A DNA stretch of 64,000 nt from the NCBI GenBank assembly GCA_030150405.1, contig JASLFU010000016.1, positions 4,660-68,659 on the forward strand, read 5' to 3'. Shown here piece after piece: positions 56,026-64,000 of this stretch. Position numbers and translations under genes: made by a program. The notes beneath the pieces are model-generated. The model searched no databases. It was not told the origin of the DNA and saw only the letters and a list, made by a program, of their open reading frames with translations. Source of the DNA: Ignatzschineria sp. (GTDB lineage: Bacteria; Pseudomonadota; Gammaproteobacteria; Cardiobacteriales; Wohlfahrtiimonadaceae). Each line of letters begins with the position of its first letter. Positions within the stretch are counted from its first letter, which is position 1.

Positions 56026-58881
56026 ATGAGAAGAGAGAATAGAGATCTGCAGATGCATGATCGCGCGCTCGATACTGCGCACCTTAATTTTGCTATTGAT
56101 GCCCAAAAGGTACTTTCGCCCGAGCAAGTCTATACCGATTATCTCCACCGTTTTGCCTATGGTACAGATGCGAGCCTTTATCGCTATGTGCCGGAGGTGG
56201 TGGTGCGGGCCCATAATGAGGAAGAGGTGGTGAAGCTGATGAAGATCGCCACGGAGCACAATGTTGCGTTAACTTTCCGGGCGGCAGGGACTTCACTTTC
56301 GGGGCAGACATCGAGTGAGTCGGTGTTAGTCTTGATGGGGGATGGCTTTCATAATTTAGAGGTTGGGGAGAAGGGGGAGAGCATCACCTTAGGCCCAATG
56401 GTGATCGGGGCAGATGCCAATCGGGCACTTAAACCGTATGGCCGCAAAATTGGGCCCGATCCCGCTTCTATCAATGCGGCGCGTATTGGCGGGATTGTGG
56501 CGAATAATAGTAGCGGCATGTGTTGCGGTACAAAAGATAATAGTTACCACACGCTGCAAGATATCCGCCTTGTGCTTTTTGATGGCACGATTTTAGATAC
56601 ACGAGACGCCCAAAGTGTGGCCGATTTCCGAAAATCCCATGCCGATCTTTTAGCTTCTCTATTAGATTTGCGGGTGCAGCTTATTCTCAATCCAGCTTTA
56701 AAAGAGCGCATCGAGACTAAATATCGCTTAAAAAATACCACCGGTTACGGCGTGAATGCCTTAATCGATTTTGAGGATCCTGTTGAAATTTTAACCCATC
56801 TATTGGTGGGCTCCGAGGGGACGCTCGGCTTTGTAAGTGAAGTGGTTTATCGCACTGTGCCGGAGTATGAGCATAAAGCTTCGGCTTTTATCTACTTTAA
56901 TTCTTTAGCGGAATGTTGCGAGGCAGTGAAAGCGCTGCGGAAGGGTGCGCCGGTTGAGGCTGTTGAGCTTCTTGATGGTAAGAGCGTTCATTTTGTCGGC
57001 GCAGAAATTGAGAATCTACCCTCCTTTTTCTATCGGGAGCTTAAGGTCGATTCCGCCGCGCTCCTTATTGAAACAATGGCTGAAAATAGTGCAGCGCTGG
57101 AGCAAAATATCGCCCAGATTGAGCATGTACTTGCACCCTTTAAGATTGAGGAGAGCACAGGTTTTCAGAAAGAGAGAGCGATCACCCAACGTTATTGGGA
57201 TGTGCGTAAAGGGTTGCTGCCGATTATCTCTAAGGGACGCAAAAATGGGGCCAATATCATCACTGAGGATGTGGTTTTCCCCATGGAGCATTTAGTTGAA
57301 GGGGTCGAAGCACTCACCAAACTTTTTGAGAAGCACCATTATCCCGAAGGGATGATTATGGGGCATGCGTTAGAGGGAAATCTCCATTTTGTGCTGGCCC
57401 CAGAGATGGATAGCGCAGAAAAATTGCAGCAATTTGATGCTTTTATGCAGGAGCTCACCGACCTTGTGGCCGTACGTTTTGAAGGGTCTCTTAAAGGGGA
57501 GCATGGTACTGGGCGAAATGTTGCGCCTTTTGTGCGTAAAGAGTGGGGGGATGAGATCTACGCCATTATGCAGCAGATTAAAGCGCTGTTCGATCCTCAC
57601 AAAATTCTCAACCCCGATGTGGTGATCTCCGATAATGCCGAGCTCCATATTCAGTCGGTAAAGCCGATGCCGGTCACCGATGATCTCATTAATGCCTGTA
57701 TGGAGTGTGGATTTTGTGAGCCTGCTTGCCCATCGGATGGACTCTCATTAACGCCTCGTCAGCGGATTTCGCTCTATCGCAATATGCAGACGCTGCCTAA
57801 GAGCGGGGAGGGGGGAAGGCTTCTTAAAAAGTTGGAGAAGGGGTATCAATTTGCTGGAATTGAGAGCTGTGTAGAAACAGGTATGTGCGCCCTTCGTTGT
57901 CCGGTGGGCATTAATACCGGGGAGTTTATTAAATCCTTGCGCCCCTTAAATCGTAGCCGGCTCTTAAAACTTGCTGGAACTCAATTTGCGATGGCGGAGA
58001 AACGAGTACGCACGGGGCTCGATCTTATCGAAAAGATCGGGACTGAGCGGGTCAGTAAAATGACCCAGAGCGCCCATAAACTTTTTAAAGGGATTCCAGT
58101 TGTTCCAGAAGCTTTACCAAAACGAGCAGATAGCCTGCCTCAGTTGATGGATCCCCCTAAAATAGAGAATTCAGTGGTCTACTTTACCACCTGTGTGAAT
58201 CGTAATCTGCAGGAGGTGGGGGCTCGAAAAGCACCAAATTCCAATACTTTTGACCATACCATTAGCCTCTTTTTAAAGGCGGGCTTACACCCTTATTTCC
58301 CCGATAATATTGAAGGGTTATGTTGCGGGCAGCCCTTTATCTCGGCTAAAGCGCCTGTTGAGGCCGCTAAGGTGGTTAAGAATCTGAATGAAGCGTTATT
58401 AAAGGCCTCTCAATATGGGGAGATCCCTATCTATATTGATAACTCGCCCTGTGCGTTGCAGATTCATCAAGCTCAGCGGGAGGGGCTGCTCGATGAGCGG
58501 CTGATTATCCATCACTCGGCGCAATTTTTATTGCATGAGGTGGTGCCGCGGCTCGATATTACGCCTAAATTTGAGCGCCTTGCTCTACATACACCTTGCT
58601 CTATTACTAAAGAGGGTATGGCTTCGGAGCTGGCGGAGCTCGCTACGTTTTGCGCCAAAGAGGTGACGCCCACAGAGATCGATTGCTGTGGATTTGGGGG
58701 AGTAAAAGGATTTACAACACCAGAGATCAATCAAAACAGTCTTCGCCAATTAGGTGAAAAGATCGAAGGGCACTGTGAAATTGGCGCGTCAATGAGCAAG
58801 AGCTGTCAGATCGGATTAACGACTCACACCGGGGTGGAATTTAAGAGCATTGAAGCGCTTTTAGATGAGTGCTCCATTTAA
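56026..58881 (+). CDS. FAD- and Fe-S-containing D-2-hydroxyacid (D-lactate) dehydrogenase
   Basis: 951 residues. N-terminal FAD_binding_4 domain with RAAGTSLSGQ, KIGPDPASINAARIGGIVANNSSG and GSEGTLGFVSE; flavin C-terminal domain ending LKGEHGTGRN; then a ferredoxin-like region with two cysteine clusters (CMECGFCEPACP and CVETGMCALRCP); then a CCG-type domain (GLCCGQPF, CCGFGG). This order matches quinone-linked D-lactate dehydrogenases of Pseudomonas and related 2-hydroxyglutarate oxidases. Lactate is the likeliest substrate, helped by the neighbouring dicarboxylate-type symporter; D-glycerate or 2-hydroxyglutarate remain possible. Confidence 0.88.
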   Translation: MRRENRDLQMHDRALDTAHLNFAIDAQKVLSPEQVYTDYLHRFAYGTDASLYRYVPEVVVRAHNEEEVVKLMKIATEHNVALTFRAAGTSLSGQTSSESVLVLMGDGFHNLEVGEKGESITLGPMVIGADANRALKPYGRKIGPDPASINAARIGGIVANNSSGMCCGTKDNSYHTLQDIRLVLFDGTILDTRDAQSVADFRKSHADLLASLLDLRVQLILNPALKERIETKYRLKNTTGYGVNALIDFEDPVEILTHLLVGSEGTLGFVSEVVYRTVPEYEHKASAFIYFNSLAECCEAVKALRKGAPVEAVELLDGKSVHFVGAEIENLPSFFYRELKVDSAALLIETMAENSAALEQNIAQIEHVLAPFKIEESTGFQKERAITQRYWDVRKGLLPIISKGRKNGANIITEDVVFPMEHLVEGVEALTKLFEKHHYPEGMIMGHALEGNLHFVLAPEMDSAEKLQQFDAFMQELTDLVAVRFEGSLKGEHGTGRNVAPFVRKEWGDEIYAIMQQIKALFDPHKILNPDVVISDNAELHIQSVKPMPVTDDLINACMECGFCEPACPSDGLSLTPRQRISLYRNMQTLPKSGEGGRLLKKLEKGYQFAGIESCVETGMCALRCPVGINTGEFIKSLRPLNRSRLLKLAGTQFAMAEKRVRTGLDLIEKIGTERVSKMTQSAHKLFKGIPVVPEALPKRADSLPQLMDPPKIENSVVYFTTCVNRNLQEVGARKAPNSNTFDHTISLFLKAGLHPYFPDNIEGLCCGQPFISAKAPVEAAKVVKNLNEALLKASQYGEIPIYIDNSPCALQIHQAQREGLLDERLIIHHSAQFLLHEVVPRLDITPKFERLALHTPCSITKEGMASELAELATFCAKEVTPTEIDCCGFGGVKGFTTPEINQNSLRQLGEKIEGHCEIGASMSKSCQIGLTTHTGVEFKSIEALLDECSI

Positions 58882-58903
58882 TTAAATATTATAAAATTGC
58901 GCA

Positions 58904-58929
58904 GGGCGGGAGGGATCTCGCCCTTTTAT
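58904..58929 (+). terminator. Rho-independent terminator after the flavoprotein gene
   Basis: GGGCGGGA, GGGA loop, TCTCGCCC, then TTTTAT. It lies before the symporter start, so the latter depends on read-through or its own promoter. Confidence 0.8.
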
Positions 58930-58959
58930 CTTAAAAAAATAGGAAAGAGAGATTCATTT

Positions 58960-60318
58960 ATGCCAAAAATTAAGGTGACTACATGGATTATTATCGCCCT
59001 CTTTTTAGGGGTGGCGGTAGGGTTTACCCTTGATCAATATATCTTACCAGAGCCCTCAGGGACGATGGGTGAAATCGCAGCTGCCGAGAAGTTGCGCTCG
59101 CAGGTGGCGGGTTATTTTTCGCTTTTAAGCACCACCTTTTTACGCATGATTAAGATGATTATCGCCCCCTTGGTATTTTCCACTTTAGTGGTGGGAATTG
59201 CAGGGATGGGATCGATGCAAGCGGTGGGGCGTATCGGCTTTAAGACATTTATCTGGTTTGTGGGGGCTTCGGTGGTTTCCATCTTTGTGGGGCTTTTCTT
59301 TGTTAATCTCTTAAAACCAGGACAATATTTTGATCCTTCTATTCTCCATAGCGTAGGCGATAGCGGGGCAATAGCGCCGATGAGCTTTACCTTAGAGGGC
59401 TTTATGGCGGAGATTATCCCCCAAAGTATTGCCGAAGCGATGAGTAAAAATGCGATTTTGCAGATTGTGGTATTTGCGCTCTTTTTCGGTATTGCCTGTG
59501 CCTCAGTAGGGCAGCGAGCCCGGCGCTTGGTGGCGATTATTGAAGATCTCTCCCATGTGATGATTAAGATGACAAGCTTTGTGATGAACTTTGCGCCATT
59601 AGCCGTTTTTGGGGCGATTGCTGCATTGGTTGTGAAAGAGGGTGTCTCTCCGCTCTTAAGTTTAGGGATCTTTATTGGGGAGTTCTATTTCTCTTTAGCG
59701 ATGCTCTGGATCTTAATGGGGGTTGTGGCCTTCTTATTTGTGGGGAAACGGGTCTTTCGTTTGGTAGAGCTGCTTAAAGGACCCTTGCTTCTTGCATTTG
59801 GTACTGCAAGTAGTGAGGCGGCTTACCCCAAAACATTAGAAGCGGTGAACCGTTTTGGTGTAAATAAGAAGATCTCCAGCTTTGTCTTGCCGATCGGTTA
59901 CTCCTTTAATCTCGATGGCTCGATGATGTATTGCGCCTTTGCCGTGATTTTTATTGCACAGATTGCGGGGATCGACCTCTCTTTTGGTACGCAAGTGACT
60001 ATGCTTCTTCTTTTAATGGTGACTTCCAAAGGTATTGCCGGCGTGCCAAGGGCGGCACTTGTGGTTATTGCTGCAACATTAAGCACCTTTAATCTTCCCG
60101 AAGCGGGAATTGCGCTTCTTCTGGCGGTGGATCAATTCTTAGATATGGGACGCTCTGCCACTAATGTTGTGGGGAATGGTTTAGCCTCTGTGGCCATTGC
60201 AAAGTGGGAGGGAGAGCTTGGAGAAGAACTGACTGAAGAGGAGTATCTCGCGCTTTCAGAGGTAGAGCTTGAAGAGGAGTTTTTTACCGATCAGGAGAAG
60301 GGGACTCAAGGGTCATAA
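58960..60318 (+). CDS. Dicarboxylate/amino acid:cation symporter (DAACS family)
   Basis: 452 residues, SDF fold. Helices from residue ~6; RMIKMIIAPLVFSTLVVGIAGMG is the conserved TM3 region, FGTASSEAAYPKT the first re-entrant hairpin, PIGYSFNLDGSMMY the unwound TM7 region (the usual NMDGT), and LLAVDQFLDMGRSATNVVGN the TM8 substrate-binding region with its Asp, Arg and Asn. Substrate likely a C4-dicarboxylate or acidic amino acid. ATG 58,960 fixed by AGGAAAGAGAG; the frame is open upstream through the terminator stem and is not used. Confidence 0.9.
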   Translation: MPKIKVTTWIIIALFLGVAVGFTLDQYILPEPSGTMGEIAAAEKLRSQVAGYFSLLSTTFLRMIKMIIAPLVFSTLVVGIAGMGSMQAVGRIGFKTFIWFVGASVVSIFVGLFFVNLLKPGQYFDPSILHSVGDSGAIAPMSFTLEGFMAEIIPQSIAEAMSKNAILQIVVFALFFGIACASVGQRARRLVAIIEDLSHVMIKMTSFVMNFAPLAVFGAIAALVVKEGVSPLLSLGIFIGEFYFSLAMLWILMGVVAFLFVGKRVFRLVELLKGPLLLAFGTASSEAAYPKTLEAVNRFGVNKKISSFVLPIGYSFNLDGSMMYCAFAVIFIAQIAGIDLSFGTQVTMLLLLMVTSKGIAGVPRAALVVIAATLSTFNLPEAGIALLLAVDQFLDMGRSATNVVGNGLASVAIAKWEGELGEELTEEEYLALSEVELEEEFFTDQEKGTQGS

Positions 60319-60352
60319 TTATCTTATAAAAACGGTGATTTAAGAGGGGTTT

Positions 60353-61285
60353 ATGAAATCATTAGAAGTCGATAAAGAGCAGGTAAGGATCTGGTGGCAA
60401 GCGATTCGGCCCGGGACGCTCTTTATCTCTTTTTCTACGATTATGGCGAGCGCTGCAGTTGCGCAAAAGCTGGGAGATTGGAGTTTTGGACTCTTTCTCT
60501 CTACCTCTTTAGTCACCCTTTTATTACAGATCGCTTCGAATCTTGCCAATGATCTTGGTGATGATGAGAAAGGAGTGGATAAGACACGCAAGCTAGGCAG
60601 CGAGCGCTTAATTGCCAGTGGGAAGTTGAGCCGATCTGCTGTAAAACGTATGTTACAGGGCGTGCTGCTTATGGTGGTTTTGGTGGGAGCAGGGCTTCTC
60701 TACCGAATCTATCAAACGATCGATTTTACGGGAATGCTGCTCTTTTTTATTGTGGGTATAGGGGCGATGGTGGCGGCTATTACTTATACCATGGGTAAGA
60801 CTCCTTATGGCTATCGGGGATTTGGCGATTTTTTTGCCTTTCTCTTTTTTGGCCCGGTGGCTGTCTGGGGGAGTGGTTTTCTCTATTCAGAAAGCTTTGA
60901 GAGCGCTTATCTTCTGCCGGGAATTGTCGCTGGAATTCTTTCGGCAAGTATCCTAAATCTTAATAATATGCGTGATATTGAGAATGATCGAGCTTATGGG
61001 AAGATCACCTTCGCCGGAATTTTAGGAGGCGAGCGGGCGCGGCTCTATCATCTTTTTATCAATGGTTTTGGACTCTTATTATTAATATTGCAAAGCGCTC
61101 TTTTTGGTGGGGAGGGAGTATCGATCGATCATTTTCTCTTTATACTTCTCTTCCCGTTCTATATTGCACTGCTTTTAAAGATTAGAAAGAGCGCTAGCTC
61201 CGAGCTTCAACCCTATTTTAAAAAGAGTACGTTATGGGGGTTTTTAGTAATTGCCGCTTGGGGGTTAAATTTTATCTGGGCATAA
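60353..61285 (+). CDS. menA: 1,4-dihydroxy-2-naphthoate polyprenyltransferase
   Basis: UbiA-superfamily membrane enzyme attaching a polyprenyl chain to DHNA in menaquinone synthesis. 310 residues, eight to nine helices. First Asp-rich motif NLANDLGDDEKGVD, preceded by the RPGTL segment; second motif NNMRDIENDRAYGK. MRDIENDR and the GNxxxTxGVxxG-like region favour MenA over UbiA. Implies that the organism makes menaquinone. No other men gene is in the window. Starts 34 bases after the symporter, probably separate in function. Confidence 0.92.
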   Translation: MKSLEVDKEQVRIWWQAIRPGTLFISFSTIMASAAVAQKLGDWSFGLFLSTSLVTLLLQIASNLANDLGDDEKGVDKTRKLGSERLIASGKLSRSAVKRMLQGVLLMVVLVGAGLLYRIYQTIDFTGMLLFFIVGIGAMVAAITYTMGKTPYGYRGFGDFFAFLFFGPVAVWGSGFLYSESFESAYLLPGIVAGILSASILNLNNMRDIENDRAYGKITFAGILGGERARLYHLFINGFGLLLLILQSALFGGEGVSIDHFLFILLFPFYIALLLKIRKSASSELQPYFKKSTLWGFLVIAAWGLNFIWA

Positions 61286-61376
61286 TGAAGTCTTCTAAGT
61301 TTAACGATCATTAGGGCTTTTGCTTTATTGCGATAAAAGAGATATAAACAGATAAGAGATATCGAAAGATATCCGC

Positions 61377-61475
61377 ACTAGGGGTGTCCGAGCGATCGGG
61401 CTGAGAATAGCGTTAAGGCACGCTTAAACCCTCAGGACCTGATCTGGCTCATACCAGCGTAGGGAAGTATGAACG
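61377..61475 (+). promoter_or_regulatory. TPP (THI-box) riboswitch
   Basis: Canonical thiamine-pyrophosphate aptamer: GGGGTGTCC and GGGCTGAGA at the 5' side, AAACCCTCAGGACCTGATCTGG in the middle (seen as two adjoining blocks), then ATACCAGCGTAGGGAAGT at the 3' side. It stands 180 bases before thiC on the same strand. A possible promoter (TTGCGA, 17 bases, GATAAG at 61,328-61,356) lies just upstream. Confidence 0.95.
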
Positions 61476-61514
61476 CCGCCACTCTATTTTAGAATAGGTG
61501 GGGTGAAGATTGAG

Positions 61515-61563
61515 GCCTGAGTAAATCCTTTATAGATAAAGGGGCATCTACTCGGGCTTTTTT
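61515..61563 (+). terminator. Terminator in the TPP riboswitch expression platform
   Basis: GCCTGAGTA pairs with TACTCGGGC (one wobble), with an inner CCTTTAT/ATAAAGG helix and six T residues, 90 bases before the thiC ATG. Suggests control by premature termination when TPP is bound. Confidence 0.85.
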
Positions 61564-61571
61564 ATGCATAA

Positions 61572-63431
<1,860 letters not shown>

Positions 63432-63533
63432 ACCTAGAGTGATAGATAATAGTCCTTATAAAAAGGGAAGGGCATTCTCCCCCTTCTTATAGATATATAT
63501 AAATATATGGGGATAAAATTATCGCTCTAAATA

Positions 63534-63585
63534 AAAAGGGTCTTGGGCGCGTTTTTAAAGAGTGCTCAAGACCTTTTTCTTTTAT
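63534..63585 (+). terminator. Rho-independent terminator after thiC
   Basis: TCTTGGGC pairs with GCTCAAGA (one wobble), extended by AAAGG/CCTTT around a one-base bulge, and followed by TTTTTCTTTT. Confidence 0.7.
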
Positions 63586-63677
63586 TATCGTTTTTATGGG
63601 GTAGATACACGTTGAGTATTAAATATTTCATAAGTTTTTCTGGGCTAATAGATTGATATAGCGAGCACTAAATTGGT

Positions 63678-63696
63678 TTGCGCAACAGTTGTGCAA
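63678..63696. promoter_or_regulatory. 19-bp near-perfect palindrome
   Basis: TTGCGCAAC, A, GTTGTGCAA: one mismatch in 9-bp arms. Operator-like, 20 bases before a possible promoter. Confidence 0.35.
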
Positions 63697-63715
63697 CAAG
63701 TTCATTAAAAAATAT

Positions 63716-63743
63716 TTGCGCTTTCTTTTTTGGGTGGTAAGAT
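63716..63743 (+). promoter_or_regulatory. Possible sigma-70 promoter (right edge, upstream)
   Basis: TTGCGC, 16-base spacer, TAAGAT. The transcript would run off the right edge of the window. Confidence 0.35.
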
Positions 63744-63879
63744 TGTTTTCCTGTTTCGGCAGGGCAGAAAACTTTTAGAGTATTGTTTACTGTTTAACTC
63801 TTTTTAAATTGAATTTATTAATTTGTTATTAGTTAATTTTCAGTTTTTAGGTTTTAAGTAAATTGGCTAAAAGTTTTAC

Positions 63880-63908
63880 TTGCAAAGAGTCGGGTTGGTT
63901 TGTAATAT
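63880..63908 (+). promoter_or_regulatory. Probable sigma-70 promoter (right edge, downstream)
   Basis: TTGCAA, 17-base spacer, TAATAT, preceded by ~70 bases of A/T-rich sequence resembling an UP element (63,790-63,875). No coding start follows within the window, so the transcript has a leader of at least 85 bases or is a stable RNA. Confidence 0.5.
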
Positions 63909-64000
63909 ATGCAACCTGATTTGGCAGCGAACCCTTAGGGGTCAGATCTTATCAGCTAGTCGTTTTTGATTTGAGTTAGTTTGGTTTTTCTTCTCTTGGT

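Overview
The window is a 64 kb piece of a Gram-negative gammaproteobacterial chromosome with low to moderate GC. This rests on RpoB/RpoC, DksA, DsbB, Lon, Cpx, Mla and GlyQ proteins that read like gammaproteobacterial ones, on outer-membrane porins ending in phenylalanine, and on tRNA genes with encoded CCA. Overall character and gene order suggest a Cardiobacteriales-like organism (Ignatzschineria/Wohlfahrtiimonas type); that placement is my inference and was not tested. The window is mainly core genome. I see no IS element, prophage or CRISPR array.

Layout. 0-9 kb: end of rpoB, rpoC, nusB, sodB. 9-13 kb: tcdA, then an unknown membrane-anchored protein, adk and a shortened guaA on the minus strand, and an NlpC/P60 hydrolase. 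13-16 kb: a TolC/OprM-type lipoprotein, tRNA-Pro followed by infA, rph. 16-19.4 kb (minus): xseB-ispA-dxs isoprenoid operon. 19.5-24.6 kb: MscS-type channel, glyQ without glyS, an IMPase-family phosphatase, a YafK/DpaA-like lipoprotein. 24.6-26.6 kb: tRNA-Ser followed by a methyltransferase/HNH nuclease pair. 26.7-33 kb: dapB, dksA, tRNA-Ala, tRNA-Glu, dsbB, mlaF-mlaE, dnaA. 33-38 kb: yraN/rsmI divergent pair, MFS carrier, deoC, a SuhB-like pseudoenzyme, a DUF2233 protein. 38-43 kb: cpxA/cpxR with divergent cpxP, a CpxR-site array with a candidate small RNA, trkH. 43-50 kb: Lpp-like lipoprotein, hemB, gpsA, two paralogous porins. 50-60 kb: lon, glycerate kinase plus GntP permease, facing a D-lactate-dehydrogenase-type flavoprotein and a dicarboxylate symporter. 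60-64 kb: menA, a TPP riboswitch, thiC, and a promoter-rich right edge.

How the genes work together. Envelope functions recur: Cpx stress signalling (with a clear CpxR site between cpxR and cpxP), DsbB, MlaFE, porins, a very short Lpp-like lipoprotein, and a YafK-like enzyme of the family that detaches Lpp from peptidoglycan. Carbon use is represented by glycerate kinase/permease and the lactate-type oxidase/symporter around one divergent control region.

Most notable observations: (1) GMP synthetase that has lost the catalytic core of its glutaminase domain; (2) a SuhB-like protein whose metal ligands are gone; (3) a methyltransferase + HNH nuclease two-gene unit beside tRNA-Ser; (4) a symmetrical array of four CpxR half-sites before a possible Cpx-controlled small RNA; (5) a tandem run of DnaA-box-like motifs at a strand-switch point near 55.7 kb.
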